From Verrucomicrobiaceae bacterium (GTDB taxonomy: Bacteria > Verrucomicrobiota > Verrucomicrobiia > Verrucomicrobiales > Akkermansiaceae), in the NCBI GenBank assembly GCA_027485615.1, contig JAIXQS010000086.1:1-45156 (forward strand): 45,156 nucleotides of DNA, in the 5' to 3' direction. The notes beneath the pieces are model-generated. The model saw nothing but the letters and a program-made list of their open reading frames with translations. It did not search any database and had not been told where the DNA came from. Each line of letters begins with the position of its first letter. Position 1 is the stretch's first letter. Shown in pieces: positions 7,881 to 17,756 of this stretch. A program made the translations under genes and the position numbers.

Positions 7881-8248
7881 AACCGTTTTCCCCATTTCTC
7901 CCCATGTCCGCTCGTATCTTGCTTTTGTCGTCATGCTTATGCATCTGCGCGTGCCGGGAAAATCCCCGTCAGGCGGTTGCGGTGGATTCCGAAGCCAAAC
8001 CCACGGTGACGCAACAGGAGGAACCGCCCGATGAGCGGATCAACGAACTCCAGGATGAAATCGAGGCGGGGCGGCAAAAAATCGAGAACATCGAGGCATT
8101 CGCTGAGATGGAGCGGGCCAAGCTGGAAAGAAATCCCGATTACGACCCATCGTTCCTTGAGCAAGCTTTGCTGAAACAGCAGGAGGCCCGGGAGGCCGTC
8201 GAGTCCGGTGAGAAGCGCTTGAAGGAACTCACCCCCTCGAAGGAGTGA
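7877..8248 (+). CDS. Small putative lipoprotein with coiled coil
   Basis: 123-aa exported protein. The ATG at 7877 overlaps the preceding stop as ATGA; a GTG at 7871 would add two residues. The N-terminus has a hydrophobic signal, SARILLLSSCLCICAC, with a lipobox-like ICAC, so it is probably anchored in a membrane facing the periplasm. The mature part is polar and predicted coiled coil (about residues 50-115: ERINELQDEIEAGRQKIENI and AREAVESGEKRLKEL). No enzymatic motif. It ends about 100 bp before the hairpin at 8350. Confidence 0.75.
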   Translation: MKPFSPFLPMSARILLLSSCLCICACRENPRQAVAVDSEAKPTVTQQEEPPDERINELQDEIEAGRQKIENIEAFAEMERAKLERNPDYDPSFLEQALLKQQEAREAVESGEKRLKELTPSKE

Positions 8249-8349
8249 GTCTGGGCGAACAGTGCCATTCGGGTAGGTCCCCGCGATTGAACATATCCGC
8301 TTCCCCGGCCTGACCCGCATTGAGATTTGCACGGGAGGCCTTCACAAGA

Positions 8350-8381
8350 AATCCCCGCCCGGCGTCGGCCCGGCGGGGATT
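8350..8381 (-). terminator. Intrinsic terminator of the Gfo/Idh-isomerase operon
   Basis: Perfect 10-bp inverted repeat AATCCCCGCC (8350-8359) / GGCGGGGATT (8372-8381) with a 12-nt G+C-rich loop. On the minus strand it lies 25 bp beyond the dehydrogenase stop and the stem runs into TTTCTT, giving a short U-rich tail. It may also stop transcription from the convergent lipoprotein gene, although the plus-strand side has no U run. Confidence 0.7.
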
Positions 8382-8406
8382 ACAGGAAGGATCGCTGGCG
8401 CGGAGA

Positions 8407-9558
8407 TCAGGCCTTTTTCACATCGACCCACTGCTTGGTCTTGGCGGACTCGAGGACGGCGTCGCAGACGTATTGGGTGCCGAGGGCGTGGCGGAAGTCC
8501 GGGTAGCGTTTCTCGGCGGAGGGGTCGTCGAGGGATTTGAAGAACTCGGCGAGCTCGTGGGTGAAGGAGTGCTCGTAGCCGAGGCAGAGGCCGGGCACCC
8601 ACCAGTTTCCGGCGTAGGGGTGGTCGCCGTCGGAGCAGTGGATCTTCGTCCAGCCGCGGCGGTCGCCGGGGACGCCGTGATCGAAGTATTCGAGGTAGTT
8701 CATGTCGTGGAGATCCCAGGAAAGGGATTTCTTCGCGCCGTTGATCTCGAAGGTGTTGAGCGCCTTGTGGCCGCGCGCGTAGCGGGTGGACTCGAAGATG
8801 GCGAGCGAGCCGTTCTCGAAGCGGGCGAGGAAGGCGCAGGCGTCGTCGATGGTGACGGGATGTTTCTCGCCGGTGGCGGTGTGGATGCGCTCCTTGATGA
8901 AGGTTTCTGTCATCGCGGAAACGGAAACGATGTCGCCGTTGATCCAGCGGGCGGTATCGATGCAGTGGGCGAGGAGGTCGCCGGTGACACCGGAGCCAGC
9001 AGCTGCGGCATCGAGGCGCCAGAGACCGGCGCCGCCTTGCGGGAGTTCTTCGGAGATCGTCCAGTCCTGGAGGAAGTTCGCACGGTAGTGGAAGATGCGG
9101 CCGAGTTCTCCGGCATCGACGATGTTTTTCGCGAGCGTGACGGCGGGGAGGAAACGGTAGTTGTACCAGACGAGGTTCGGCAGGCCGGATTTCTCGACGG
9201 CCTCGACCATTTTCTCACCCTGCTCGCCGTTGAGGGCGAGGGGTTTCTCGCAGAGGATCATCTTGCCGTGCTTGATGCACTCGAGGGCGATCTCGGCGTG
9301 GGAGTCGTTGGGCGTGCAGATGTCGATGGCGTCGATGTCCTCGCGTTTCACGAGCTCGCGCCAATCGGTTTCGTAGGAGGCGTAGCCCCATTTTTCGGCG
9401 AAGGCTTTCACCTTGGCCTCGTCACGGCCGCAGACCGCCTGGCGGACGGGCACGTGCTGGGTGTCGAAGAAGTGGCTGAGCTGCGAGTAGGCGTTCGAGT
9501 GGGTGCGACCCATGAAGCCGTAGCCGATGAGGCCGATGCGGATTTCCTTTTTGGACAT
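8407..9558 (-). CDS. Gfo/Idh/MocA family NAD(P)-dependent oxidoreductase
   Basis: 383-aa cytoplasmic dehydrogenase acting on a sugar or cyclitol. The N-terminal Rossmann motif is [19 protein letters not shown] (about 6-24), the family signature [10 protein letters not shown] is near 100-110, and the catalytic HxxxD-type segment [14 protein letters not shown] follows in the C-terminal alpha/beta domain. There is no Tat or Sec signal, so unlike many PVC paralogues it is cytoplasmic. It is transcribed after the TIM-barrel isomerase (25-bp gap) and ends at the hairpin at 8350. The pair suggests an oxidise-and-isomerise route for a carbohydrate; the substrate cannot be read from sequence. Confidence 0.92.
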   Translation of the reverse strand: MSKKEIRIGLIGYGFMGRTHSNAYSQLSHFFDTQHVPVRQAVCGRDEAKVKAFAEKWGYASYETDWRELVKREDIDAIDICTPNDSHAEIALECIKHGKMILCEKPLALNGEQGEKMVEAVEKSGLPNLVWYNYRFLPAVTLAKNIVDAGELGRIFHYRANFLQDWTISEELPQGGAGLWRLDAAAAGSGVTGDLLAHCIDTARWINGDIVSVSAMTETFIKERIHTATGEKHPVTIDDACAFLARFENGSLAIFESTRYARGHKALNTFEINGAKKSLSWDLHDMNYLEYFDHGVPGDRRGWTKIHCSDGDHPYAGNWWVPGLCLGYEHSFTHELAEFFKSLDDPSAEKRYPDFRHALGTQYVCDAVLESAKTKQWVDVKKA

Positions 9559-9583
9559 GATGGTATGGTTTTGGGGTTATGAA

Positions 9584-10594
9584 TCAGAGTGCGTTGTCCA
9601 CGTCGATCATCGCCTTGAGGATGGCGTTCCAGGTGGTGGGGTCCTCGAGGATGGCGTTGTCGAACATGCAGCCGTCCCAGCAGATGTGCTTGATGCCGCG
9701 CTCGGCGGCGCCTTGCAGCCAGTAGGAGGAGCATTTCGCGATGTCGAGCTTGCCGTTGGGATCGTCGGCGCGGCAGTGGCGGCCGGTCTTGTCGTGGGAG
9801 CCGGTGCCGTGGACGGAGCCGTCGTTCTGGGCGACGTGGAAATCCAGTGTCCAGGGGCGCAGGGCGTCTGTCATGATCTTGTAGGCGGCCCAGAATTCGT
9901 CGTCGGAGTAGCCTTCCTTGAGGAGCGCGGCCTCGGGAGCGTTGTAGCCCATGAGGTAGAGATAGGTGTGGGCGAGATCCGCCTGGAAACCTACGACGCC
10001 GGGCATGGCGGTGGCCTCAAGGGTGTCCACGGCGGCTTTCCATGAGTGGAATCCGCCCCAGCAGATCTCACCTTCGGCGGCGATGCGCTCGCCGAACTGC
10101 TCGGCGACTTTTCCGGCCTCGCGGAAAGTCCGGGCGACCTTGGCGGTGTTGCCCGCGATGTCCTTCGCGAAATCGGCGGTGCCGCCTGCGGTATCGACGC
10201 GGATGATGCCGGACTTGCGGACGCCGTGCTCGTTGAGGATGCGGGCGATCCGGCAGGTTTTCTCGACGGCGAGAACGAAGTTCTTGCAGTCCTCATCGGA
10301 GCCGAAAGCCGGGCCGCCGACCGTTCCCGGCCAGACGGGTGCGACCAGCGAGCCTACGGAAAGGCCTTTCGAAGCGATGAGATCCGCCATTTTCCGGATC
10401 TCGTCATCCGAGCCATCCGGATCGGTGTGGGGATGGAAAATGAAGAGATCCACCCCGTCGTATTTGCGGCCGTTGACATCGGCAGCTACGGTGAGATCGA
10501 GCATGTGCTCGAGGGAGATCGGTGAGTGGTCGGTGCCGGGCTCCTTGCCGACAAGTCCGGGCCACATTGCATTGTGAAGTTTGAGGGTGCTCAT
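9584..10594 (-). CDS. Sugar phosphate isomerase/epimerase family TIM-barrel protein
   Basis: 336-aa xylose-isomerase-like/AP-endonuclease-2 fold protein. Metal-site candidates along the barrel are [14 protein letters not shown] near the N-terminus, [25 protein letters not shown] (Asp and His), [11 protein letters not shown] and ICWDGC. Members isomerise, epimerise or dehydrate sugars and inosose-type compounds. It is the first gene of the two-gene unit with the oxidoreductase. The start at 10594 ([16 protein letters not shown]) has no Shine-Dalgarno; a TTGACA lies on the minus strand at 10634-10629 but with a poor -10. Confidence 0.88.
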   Translation of the reverse strand: MSTLKLHNAMWPGLVGKEPGTDHSPISLEHMLDLTVAADVNGRKYDGVDLFIFHPHTDPDGSDDEIRKMADLIASKGLSVGSLVAPVWPGTVGGPAFGSDEDCKNFVLAVEKTCRIARILNEHGVRKSGIIRVDTAGGTADFAKDIAGNTAKVARTFREAGKVAEQFGERIAAEGEICWGGFHSWKAAVDTLEATAMPGVVGFQADLAHTYLYLMGYNAPEAALLKEGYSDDEFWAAYKIMTDALRPWTLDFHVAQNDGSVHGTGSHDKTGRHCRADDPNGKLDIAKCSSYWLQGAAERGIKHICWDGCMFDNAILEDPTTWNAILKAMIDVDNAL

Positions 10595-10678
10595 GGGTCG
10601 CGGAGTTTTTCCCGTCTGGCGCGTCCCTTGTCAAACAACTTGGGAAAAAACCATGCAAACGGACATAAACGGAAATCG

Positions 10679-11599
10679 TCAGCCCCGGAGAAACGCGCCG
10701 AGCATGAGGGAATACACGCGTTTTCTGGGGATGCGGATTCCCTTTTCGAGATCGTGGAGGGTGACGTTTTCCAGAAGGGCCAAGGTCTCACGCCCGATCA
10801 AGGCCGGCAACGAGCTGGCGACGCGGAGGCGCTTCGAGCGGAGGGCTTTTGAATACCCCACTCCGCTGCCGAGACGGAGCAACGCGATTTCGCGCCACTC
10901 GGAGAAGGAGGCCATGAGCTTGGTTTCGTCGCGTGGATCAGCGATGGGCAGGTAGCAGCGTCCGGCGTGCAGATCGGCGGGCAGATCGCGGAGGATGTTC
11001 ACCAATTGCAGGCCGCGACCGTATTCGACGGCGAGCATGAGCATTTCATCCCGGGGTGCTTTGGAAAAAGCTTCGCCGAGGGTCGCGAAGCCGAGCTTTG
11101 TCCAGAACTCTCCGACGCATCCGGCGACGCGCCAGGTGTAGTCGTCGAGGGCGGCGTCATCCGGCAAGGCGATGATGTGTTGCAATGACGCGTTTCCGAA
11201 ACGCTCGAGGTCGAGCTTCTGTCCGCCGATGATGGTGGCGAGAACCTCGCGGATCAGGGCGAGGGAAACGGGATCCATGCCGCGCAGGGCTTCGAGGATG
11301 CGTATATGGCTTTCCAGAAGGCGCTTTTCCTTCGGGTCAGGTGTGCCTTCGATGAGGCGCTGCGGCCAAGGGACGGCTTCGGCATGACCGGCGACCTGCC
11401 GTGCGTGGAGGTCGAGGAAAGCCATGCGCTCCGCGGCCGGGATCGCGGCGGAATCGGCGATGGTGTCGCTGGCACGAGCCAGGAGGTAAGCGATGCCCGC
11501 CGGTATCCTCATCGGCCCGGGCAGGAACCGGAGGCTCAGGTAAAACGAGCGCGAAACCCCTTTGAGGACACCGCGCCCCAGCTCGCGCTCCTCATTCAT
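10679..11599 (-). CDS. Squalene/phytoene synthase family prenyltransferase
   Basis: Head-to-head condensation of prenyl diphosphates to squalene or phytoene-type products. Both Asp-rich motifs are present: ARASDTIAD near the N-terminus (DxxxD, first Mg-diphosphate site) and LQLVNILRDLPAD (second site). The SRSFYLSLRFLPGPMR signature precedes them. The start is taken at ATG 11599, which overlaps the zinc-ribbon gene by 8 bp; a TTG at 11608 adds three residues. The SRSF..(L/I) motif and NILRDL suit squalene synthase-like members as well as phytoene synthase, so the product (hopanoid/sterol or carotenoid precursor) is undecided. No other isoprenoid gene is adjacent. Confidence 0.88.
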   Translation of the reverse strand: MNEERELGRGVLKGVSRSFYLSLRFLPGPMRIPAGIAYLLARASDTIADSAAIPAAERMAFLDLHARQVAGHAEAVPWPQRLIEGTPDPKEKRLLESHIRILEALRGMDPVSLALIREVLATIIGGQKLDLERFGNASLQHIIALPDDAALDDYTWRVAGCVGEFWTKLGFATLGEAFSKAPRDEMLMLAVEYGRGLQLVNILRDLPADLHAGRCYLPIADPRDETKLMASFSEWREIALLRLGSGVGYSKALRSKRLRVASSLPALIGRETLALLENVTLHDLEKGIRIPRKRVYSLMLGAFLRG

Positions 11600-12296
11600 C
11601 CATCGCAAGGATGCGCCCGCAGTTCTCGCATTGCGTGACCTCTTTCCCTTGCTGCACCGCGATGCCGGTGGAGGCGATCACTTTCATATGGCAGCCGGTG
11701 CACTTGCCATCGCGGAGACTGGCGATGGCCATGCCGTCCTTGGATTTCATGAGCTTCTCGTAAAGCGGCAGGTGATCCTCTGACACCTCTTTCACCAGCT
11801 TGTCGCGCTCCGCCTGAACCTCGGCGGCCTGCGCCTCCAGGTTGCCTTGGCGCTGCTTGATCGTGGCCAGATCGTCATCGACCACCTTCTGGGTTTTCGC
11901 GAAAAGCGCCTCGGTTTCCTTGAAGGCTTTGCGGAAAGAGTCCACCGTCTCCATCGCCTCCAGCTCGCGCGTCTCGAATTCATCGAGATCTTTTTCGTAA
12001 CGGGTTACTTCGTGGCCCAGCGCGTTGTATTCCTCGTTTTTCTTGGTCTCAAACTGTTGGTTTTTGAGCCGCTTGATCGTCGTCCGGCGCGTCTCGGCAT
12101 CCATCTCGATCTTTTTCACCGCGAGCTCGGCGGAGAGGAGATCATCGTGGGCTTTTTTCACGGCGGCGGTGTCACCGGCCAATTTCACCTTCGCCCGGGC
12201 CTCGTCCTGAGGCAGCTTCGCCAGCTCTTTCCGCAAGGCCATCAAGCGCCTGTCCCTATCCTGCAATACCAGCAACGCGCGTATTTCATCCAACAT
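11592..12296 (-). CDS. Coiled-coil protein with C-terminal C4 zinc ribbon
   Basis: 234-aa protein of the widespread zinc-ribbon-domain family (DUF164/CT398-like), function not established. The start is set at ATG 12296 (MLDEIRALLVLQDRDRRL), the usual N-terminus of the family; a longer open frame reaches 12347. Residues about 15-185 form a long antiparallel coiled coil containing the conserved RLKNQQFETKKNEEYNALGHE segment. The C-terminus has KCTGCHMKV and TQCENCGRIL, giving four zinc cysteines. It overlaps the downstream prenyltransferase gene by 8 bp and is divergent from lysS (107-bp gap). Confidence 0.88.
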   Translation of the reverse strand: MLDEIRALLVLQDRDRRLMALRKELAKLPQDEARAKVKLAGDTAAVKKAHDDLLSAELAVKKIEMDAETRRTTIKRLKNQQFETKKNEEYNALGHEVTRYEKDLDEFETRELEAMETVDSFRKAFKETEALFAKTQKVVDDDLATIKQRQGNLEAQAAEVQAERDKLVKEVSEDHLPLYEKLMKSKDGMAIASLRDGKCTGCHMKVIASTGIAVQQGKEVTQCENCGRILAMDE

Positions 12297-12402
12297 GGGA
12301 AAGAAATAGCCGCCCGATTCCCGACCCGCAAGCTCCGCTTCCGGCATTGCGCACCATGATGTGCTTGCCCCGCTCCGCCGCGTCCGTTACCGCTTTCACC
12401 GC

Positions 12403-13878
12403 ATGAGCGAAACATCCACCCAACCCCAGTCCACGGAAGCAGAACTGATCGCCGTCCGCCGCGAGAAGCTCGCCAGGCTGCGCGCCCTTGGGGTCGATCC
12501 CTTCGGCGCCCGTTTCGAGACCACCGTCTCCCCGGCGGATCTCAAGGCCGACTTCACGGACGAAAAAAAGGTCACCACCGCTGGCCGTATCATCGCGCTG
12601 CGCGATATGGGGAAATCCGTTTTCTTCAGCATCGGCGACGCCCACGGCGCCATCCAGTGCTATGTCAGCGTAAAGGATCTCGATGAAACGCAAGCCGCGA
12701 TCTGGAAGTGCCTCGACCGCGGGGACTGGGTCGGCGTGACGGGGGAAACCTTCACCACCCGCACCGGCGAGCCGACGATCAAGGTCGCCTCCTTCACCGT
12801 GCTCTCGAAATCCCTCCGCCCGATGCCGGACAAGTTCCACGGCCTTTCCGATAGGGAAACGAAATACCGCAAGCGCCACCTCGACCTGATCGGCAACCCG
12901 GACAGCGCCGCGCTGTTCATCACGCGCTCGAAGATGATCGCGGAAATCCGCAATTTTCTCCACGAGCGGGGTTTCCTGGAAGTTGAAACTCCCATGCTCC
13001 AATCCGTCGCCGGTGGTGCGGCCGCACGTCCGTTCGAGACTCATCACAACGCCCTCGGCATGCCGCTCACCCTGCGCATTGCGCCGGAGCTTTTCCTCAA
13101 GCGCCTGCTGGTCGGCGGTTTCACCAAGGTTTTCGAACTGAACCGCAACTTCCGCAACGAGGGCATCTCGCGCCGCCACAACCCCGAGTTTACCATGCTC
13201 GAGGCCTACTGGGCTTTCTCCGATTTCGAGGAAATGGCGAATCTTGTCGAGGAAATGACCTGCCACCTCGCCGAGAAATTCTGCGGCGGGCTACAACTCG
13301 AGCACAAGGACGAGGACGGCAACGTCACCCGCACCATCGACCTCACCCGTCCCTGGAAGCGCGCGAACTACCACGACCTTATCAAGGGCGCGGCGGGCGA
13401 TGATTTCTTCGACATCACCCCGGAGCAACGCCGCGCGAAATGCGAGCAGCTCGGCGTGCAGCTTTCCGAGAATATGGAGGACTTTGAGGTCATCCAGCAG
13501 GTCTTCGAGAAAAAAGTCGAGGAGCACACCTTCGATCCCTGTTTCGTCACGCGCGTCGCCAGCGAGTTGGTTCCGCTGGCGAAAGTCACGCCCGGCGGCA
13601 GGACCGTCGAGGTTTACGAACTCATCATCAACGGCCAGGAAATTTCACCGGGATACTCCGAGCTCAACGACCCCGACCTCCAGCGCGAGCGCCTTGAGCA
13701 TCAGGCCGGCGGCGAGGAGGAGCAGAAGGTCGATTACGATTTCATCGAAACCCTCGAACACGGCATGCCGCCCGCTGGGGGAATCGGCATCGGCATCGAC
13801 CGCCTCGTGATGATGCTCACCGGCGCGCCGACGATCCGTGACGTGGTGCTTTTCCCGCTGTTGAAGAAGAAGGAGTAG
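12403..13878 (+). CDS. lysS: Lysyl-tRNA synthetase, class II
   Basis: Charges tRNA-Lys. 491 aa from ATG 12403 (MSETSTQPQS); a GTG at 12361 would add 14 residues that do not fit the family. An N-terminal OB-fold anticodon-binding domain (TTAGRIIALRDMGKSVFFSI, about 50-150) is followed by the class II core: LEVETPMLQSVAGGAAARPF (motif 1 region), FRNEGISRRHNPEFTMLEAY (motif 2) and PPAGGIGIGIDRLVMMLTGA (motif 3). Length and motif spacing are normal. It is monocistronic by appearance, with a 187-bp gap to the next gene. Confidence 0.97.
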   Translation: MSETSTQPQSTEAELIAVRREKLARLRALGVDPFGARFETTVSPADLKADFTDEKKVTTAGRIIALRDMGKSVFFSIGDAHGAIQCYVSVKDLDETQAAIWKCLDRGDWVGVTGETFTTRTGEPTIKVASFTVLSKSLRPMPDKFHGLSDRETKYRKRHLDLIGNPDSAALFITRSKMIAEIRNFLHERGFLEVETPMLQSVAGGAAARPFETHHNALGMPLTLRIAPELFLKRLLVGGFTKVFELNRNFRNEGISRRHNPEFTMLEAYWAFSDFEEMANLVEEMTCHLAEKFCGGLQLEHKDEDGNVTRTIDLTRPWKRANYHDLIKGAAGDDFFDITPEQRRAKCEQLGVQLSENMEDFEVIQQVFEKKVEEHTFDPCFVTRVASELVPLAKVTPGGRTVEVYELIINGQEISPGYSELNDPDLQRERLEHQAGGEEEQKVDYDFIETLEHGMPPAGGIGIGIDRLVMMLTGAPTIRDVVLFPLLKKKE

Positions 13879-14065
13879 ATCTTAATGTGACACGATACAC
13901 GTCACTCAATCTCATCCATCTCGCTCGCTGAGGTGATTTTGAGAGCAGGCTCTATCTCAAGGCCGCCGCTGTGCCGTGCCGTTGCCGTCTATCTTTTGCT
14001 GCCACCTTCATTTTATAGAAGAGGAAAGGTTTTGCCGGAAGAGATCGGATTGATAGCCTGCGTCT

Positions 14066-14350
14066 ATGGAATTGAAGACTTTATTACTTAAGAGGGTATT
14101 TCTTCCTTTTTGGCCGCTTCCAGTGGCACTTTTTTTCGGAATAGTGACGTGCCCCCGTGTGCATGTGTTCTGGTGGGAAATTGCTGTGAAAATCAGCTGT
14201 CTTTTGGGGGTATTGATATCGTTGAGATACCTATGGGCGATGAAGTTCGGTGCCCCAATGTTCGCTTGGATGATCTGGCTCGGTTTGGCCTTCGGGTCTT
14301 GGGTTGTCTCGATGTTTTTCGTGTCCGAAATCGCACGGCTTGTCCTCTGA
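14066..14350 (+). CDS. Small membrane protein of unknown function
   Basis: 94-aa hydrophobic protein with three probable transmembrane helices: LPFWPLPVALFFGIVTC (about 13-29), EIAVKISCLLGVLISLRYLW (38-57) and FAWMIWLGLAFGSWVVSMFF (66-85). No family is recognised. It lies alone between lysS and clpX, convergent with clpX and ending 28 bp from the clpX stop. The 187 bp upstream contain only a weak GTGAC/GTCAC hairpin. Coding is supported by the hydrophobic periodicity, not by homology. Confidence 0.55.
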   Translation: MELKTLLLKRVFLPFWPLPVALFFGIVTCPRVHVFWWEIAVKISCLLGVLISLRYLWAMKFGAPMFAWMIWLGLAFGSWVVSMFFVSEIARLVL

Positions 14351-14378
14351 ACTAAACAACCGTAGGAGGGTAAGTTTT

Positions 14379-15683
14379 CTAAGCCGCGTCCGCATCGGCA
14401 TCCGCGTCCGGCTTGCGGCGGCGGAGGGAAGGGGACTTCGTTCCCTCAACCACGTGGCGGTTGATGGAGACACCCTCGATATCGCCGCGTGAAGGCACGT
14501 CGAACATGATGTCGAGCATCAGTTTCTCGAAAATGGAGCGGAGGGCACGGGCACCGGTGCCGCGATCGACGGCCTGTTTCGCGATGGCGCGGAGGGCGTC
14601 GCGGGTGATGCGGAGCTTCACGCTGTTGAGCGCGAGCTGTTTGGAATACTGTTTCACCAAGGCGTTTTTCGGCTCGGTGAGGATGCGGACGAGCTCGTCT
14701 TCGGTGAGCTTGCGCAGGGAGGTGATGACGGGGAGGCGTCCGATGAATTCGGGGATCAGGCCGAAATGGAGGAGGTCTTCCGGAAGGACTTTTTCGAGAA
14801 TTTTTGAGGTTTTCTCGTCGAGATCGTTGTTGGTGTGGTTTTCGGAGTGGAAGCCGAGCGTCTTGCTGCCAAGGCGGCGTTTGACAATGTCTTCCAAGCC
14901 GACGAACGCGCCGCCGCAGACGAAGAGAATTTTCTCGGTATTGACCTGAATGTATTCCTGCTGCGGGTGCTTGCGTCCGCCTTGAGGAGGGACATTACAA
15001 ACGGTGCCTTCGAGGATTTTCAGCAATGCCTGCTGGACGCCCTCGCCGGAAACATCGCGGGTGATGGAAACGTTCTCGGTCTTGCGGCCGATCTTGTCGA
15101 TCTCATCGACGTAGATGATGCCTCGCTCGGCGCGCTCCACATCGAAGTCCGCGGCCTGGAGCAGGCGGAGGATGATGTTTTCCACATCCTCGCCGACGTA
15201 ACCGGCCTCGGTGAGCGTGGTGGCATCGACGATGCAGAAGGGCACGTCAAGCACGCGGGCGAGGGTGCGGGCGAGCAGGGTTTTCCCTGAGCCAGTGGAC
15301 CCAAGCAGCAGGACGTTCGATTTCTCGATCTCCACATCCTTGAACTCGGCGGAAACGCCCAGGTTGTTCTGGTTGAGGCGGAGGTAGTGGTTGTAAACGG
15401 CGACGGAGAGAACTTTCTTCGCCGTCTCCTGGCCGATCACGTATTGGTCGAGCTCGCGGAGGAGTTCGGCGGGAGTCGGGATTTCCTCGCGCTTGTGGGA
15501 GGCTTTGCCTTTGCCCTTTTTGCCTGAGGATTCGGGCGGGTTCAGTTCCTTGGCAAGGATGTTGCTGCAGACATCCACGCACTCGTTGCAGATATAAACG
15601 CCGGGCCCGGCGATGAGTTTCTTTACCTCGGAGTGGCTCTTTCCGCAGAAAGAACACATGGTGAGATTGGATGCGCGGGCCAT
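14379..15683 (-). CDS. clpX: ATP-dependent protease ATP-binding subunit ClpX
   Basis: AAA+ unfoldase that recognises substrates and threads them into ClpP. The N-terminal zinc-binding domain has Cys10, 13, 32 and 35 ([16 protein letters not shown]). Walker A is GSTGSGKT (128-135), the pore-type loop YVGEDVE follows, and Walker B is [13 protein letters not shown] (about 200). The C-terminal sensor-2 and small AAA domain are complete ([19 protein letters not shown]). The very C-terminus is an Asp/Ala repeat tail ([10 protein letters not shown]), unusual but probably harmless. It is third in the tig-clpP-clpX operon, separated from clpP by a 49-bp A+T-rich spacer. Confidence 0.97.
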   Translation of the reverse strand: MARASNLTMCSFCGKSHSEVKKLIAGPGVYICNECVDVCSNILAKELNPPESSGKKGKGKASHKREEIPTPAELLRELDQYVIGQETAKKVLSVAVYNHYLRLNQNNLGVSAEFKDVEIEKSNVLLLGSTGSGKTLLARTLARVLDVPFCIVDATTLTEAGYVGEDVENIILRLLQAADFDVERAERGIIYVDEIDKIGRKTENVSITRDVSGEGVQQALLKILEGTVCNVPPQGGRKHPQQEYIQVNTEKILFVCGGAFVGLEDIVKRRLGSKTLGFHSENHTNNDLDEKTSKILEKVLPEDLLHFGLIPEFIGRLPVITSLRKLTEDELVRILTEPKNALVKQYSKQLALNSVKLRITRDALRAIAKQAVDRGTGARALRSIFEKLMLDIMFDVPSRGDIEGVSINRHVVEGTKSPSLRRRKPDADADADAA

Positions 15684-15689
15684 GCTGGA

Positions 15690-15720
15690 AACTCTAAACC
15701 TTAAATTTTAAATTCTAAAC
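15690..15720 (-). promoter_or_regulatory. A+T-rich spacer immediately before clpX
   Basis: Almost pure A/T stretch in a G+C-rich region; on the coding (minus) strand it contains TTTAGAATTTAAAATTTAAG and GTTTAGAGTTT and ends about 7 bp before the clpX ATG. The same word family occurs before 35183 and 36737. It occupies the ribosome-binding-site position but contains no Shine-Dalgarno; it may be an unstructured, U/A-rich translation enhancer or a promoter. Confidence 0.4.
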
Positions 15721-15732
15721 CAAGAACTTCGG

Positions 15733-16413
15733 TCAGTCCTTTTTCTCGACCTCGGCCTGGATGGCGTCGGGGAGCTGTTTGCGGGATTCGAGAACCTTGT
15801 CCACGAGTCCGTAGGCTACGGATTGCTCGGCAGTCATGTAGTTGTCGCGGTCGGAGTCGTGCTCGACTTCCTCGACGGTCTTGCCGGTGTGCTTGGCGAG
15901 AATGCCGTTGAGGCGTTTCTTCAAGTTGAACATGAACCCGATGGTGCGCTCCACGTCGGAGGCGGTGCCGGATGCGCCGCCTGAAACCTGGTGGATCATC
16001 ACGTGGGAGTTCGGCAGGCAGAAGCGCTTGCCCTTGGTGCCTGCGGTGAGCAGCACGGAGCCCATGGAGGCGGCGATGCCGATGCAGTAGGTGTTCACAT
16101 CGCAGGTGAGGAACTGCATGGTGTCATACATCGCGAGGCCTGCGGTGACGGAACCGCCGGGGCTGTTGATGTAGATGTGGATGTCCTTTTTCGGATCCTG
16201 CATCTGGAGGAAAAGGAGCTGCGCGATCACGGAGGCGGCCACTCCATCATCGATCGGGGTCGTGATGAAGATGATGCGATCCTTGAGCAGGCGCGAGTAG
16301 ATGTCGAACGAGCGCTCGCCGCGTCCGTCGGACTCGATGACGATGGGCACGTAGTAGCTGTTTTGCGGGGCCTGCTGCTGGCCCGAGCTGTTGGATGGTG
16401 GGAAAAGGTTCAT
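15733..16413 (-). CDS. clpP: ATP-dependent Clp protease proteolytic subunit
   Basis: Serine peptidase forming the tetradecameric chamber that degrades proteins unfolded by ClpX. 226 aa. The catalytic Ser116 is in GIAASMG, His141 in [10 protein letters not shown], and the Asp is in HDSDRDNYM (185-193). The oxyanion-hole segment [17 protein letters not shown] (81-97) is present. The N-terminus has a Gln/Ser-rich extension ([12 protein letters not shown]), likely propeptide. The start overlaps the tig stop by three bases, so tig and clpP are translationally coupled. Confidence 0.97.
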   Translation of the reverse strand: MNLFPPSNSSGQQQAPQNSYYVPIVIESDGRGERSFDIYSRLLKDRIIFITTPIDDGVAASVIAQLLFLQMQDPKKDIHIYINSPGGSVTAGLAMYDTMQFLTCDVNTYCIGIAASMGSVLLTAGTKGKRFCLPNSHVMIHQVSGGASGTASDVERTIGFMFNLKKRLNGILAKHTGKTVEEVEHDSDRDNYMTAEQSVAYGLVDKVLESRKQLPDAIQAEVEKKD

Positions 16414-17756
16414 GGTTGTTCGGCGGGTGCGGCTTCGAGTTCCTCGGCGGAAATTTCAGTGACCTTCGCGTGTTCGACGAGGAAGTCAATCGTGAGCCCG
16501 ATGAGGAGCGAACTGCGGATCGACTGGATGCGGCGGGTGCGCTGGAGATCCTTGATGACCTTCTTGAGCGGCTGCTTGCGGGACTGCGCGATGCGGGAAA
16601 TGTGGGCGAGCAGGCTCGCGTCCGGCACGGTGATATTCTCTGCCGCGGCGATTTCCTGGAGGAGGAAATTCGTGCGGAGGTTCGTGACGGCGCGCTGGGT
16701 GGCGACGGAGAAGATCTCTTCCTGGCGCTCCATCATTTCCTCATCGGACGCGCCCTGCTGGCTGCCTTCCTCGACCAAGGTGTTGGCTTGGCTTTGCGTC
16801 TCACGCATCACGATTTCCTCGGGGAGATCGAAGCTCGCCGATTTGTTCAGGTGCTCGACGATCTGGTTCACCTTGAATTCACCGATCTGCTTTTCCTTTT
16901 CCTGGGCCATGTTGCCGCGGATGAGATCCTTGACGTCGGCGAGGGTCTTGCCGGGTAGGAGCTTTTCCGCCAGAGCGTCGTCAAGTTCAGGCAGCTTGCT
17001 GGCCTTGATGCCGCGGAGGATGGTGTGGAGGGTGATTTCCTTTCCATGAAGCTCCTCGAAGGGGAAATCCTCGCCGAGCGAAATGGACACGGCCTTTTCA
17101 TCGCCGACGTTCATGCCGGTGAGCTGTACCGCGTAGCCGGGCAGGAAAGCGCCTTCCTTCACGGGCAGCCAGTGGTTCTCGCGCTTGGCGAGGTATTGGC
17201 CTTTCTCGCCGATCAGTTCGGTCAGCGGTTGGCCGTCAACAGTGGTGGTGAAATCGACGACCGCGATGTCATCCGCCTGAAGTGCACGGCCATCGACGTC
17301 CTCGAACTCGGCGAGGCGCTCGCGAAGGCTCTGGAGCTGCTCGTCGAGCTCCGCGTCGGTGATCTCGGCGGAAGGGGCTTTCACCTCGATGCCCTTGTAT
17401 TCCGGCAGGGTGATTTCCGGGGCGAGAATCAGTTTGGTATCGAAAGCGATGGAGCCGTCGGGGCGTTCGTTGAGATTGTTGGGAAATCCGAAATCGAGCA
17501 CCTTGAGGTTCTCCTTTTCCAGCGCCTGGTCGCAGGCTTCGCTGAAAAGGGCTTCGGTCAGCTCCTCGGAAATCTGTTTCCCGAAGCGCTTCTGGATCAC
17601 GTTCTTTGGGGCCTTGCCGGGGCGGAAACCGGCGATCTTCGCTTGCGAGGCATAGGTGGAGGCGATCTCCGCGCGCTTCGCCGCGACATCGGCGGCAGGA
17701 ACCTCCACGTTGAGGGTTGCGACGCATTTCGGCTGTTTTTCGACGACGATATTCAT
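16410..17756 (-). CDS. tig: Trigger factor
   Basis: Ribosome-associated chaperone and peptidyl-prolyl isomerase. 448 aa from ATG 17756 ([20 protein letters not shown]); the longer open frame to 17834 is not family-like. The ribosome-docking signature [17 protein letters not shown] is at 43-59. The FKBP-type PPIase domain is roughly 150-245 ([20 protein letters not shown], ending [13 protein letters not shown]). A long helical C-terminal chaperone domain follows. It is first in the tig-clpP-clpX operon, a classic arrangement that links folding and degradation. The stop overlaps the clpP start. Confidence 0.95.
   Translation of the reverse strand: MNIVVEKQPKCVATLNVEVPAADVAAKRAEIASTYASQAKIAGFRPGKAPKNVIQKRFGKQISEELTEALFSEACDQALEKENLKVLDFGFPNNLNERPDGSIAFDTKLILAPEITLPEYKGIEVKAPSAEITDAELDEQLQSLRERLAEFEDVDGRALQADDIAVVDFTTTVDGQPLTELIGEKGQYLAKRENHWLPVKEGAFLPGYAVQLTGMNVGDEKAVSISLGEDFPFEELHGKEITLHTILRGIKASKLPELDDALAEKLLPGKTLADVKDLIRGNMAQEKEKQIGEFKVNQIVEHLNKSASFDLPEEIVMRETQSQANTLVEEGSQQGASDEEMMERQEEIFSVATQRAVTNLRTNFLLQEIAAAENITVPDASLLAHISRIAQSRKQPLKKVIKDLQRTRRIQSIRSSLLIGLTIDFLVEHAKVTEISAEELEAAPAEQP

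Noticed and set aside
8320..9582. Long open frame on the plus strand (about 420 codons) opposite the Gfo/Idh oxidoreductase
   Set aside because: Translation is Gly/Val/Glu-rich low complexity with no family features; it mirrors a well-supported gene on the minus strand in a G+C-rich genome.
10606..10634. Sigma-70 promoter on the minus strand before the sugar isomerase
   Set aside because: A perfect TTGACA is present, but 17 bp downstream the -10 position reads GAAAAA, too poor to call.
13879..14065. tRNA or small RNA between lysS and the small membrane protein gene
   Set aside because: No cloverleaf or T-loop signature was found; only a weak GTGAC/GTCAC stem.
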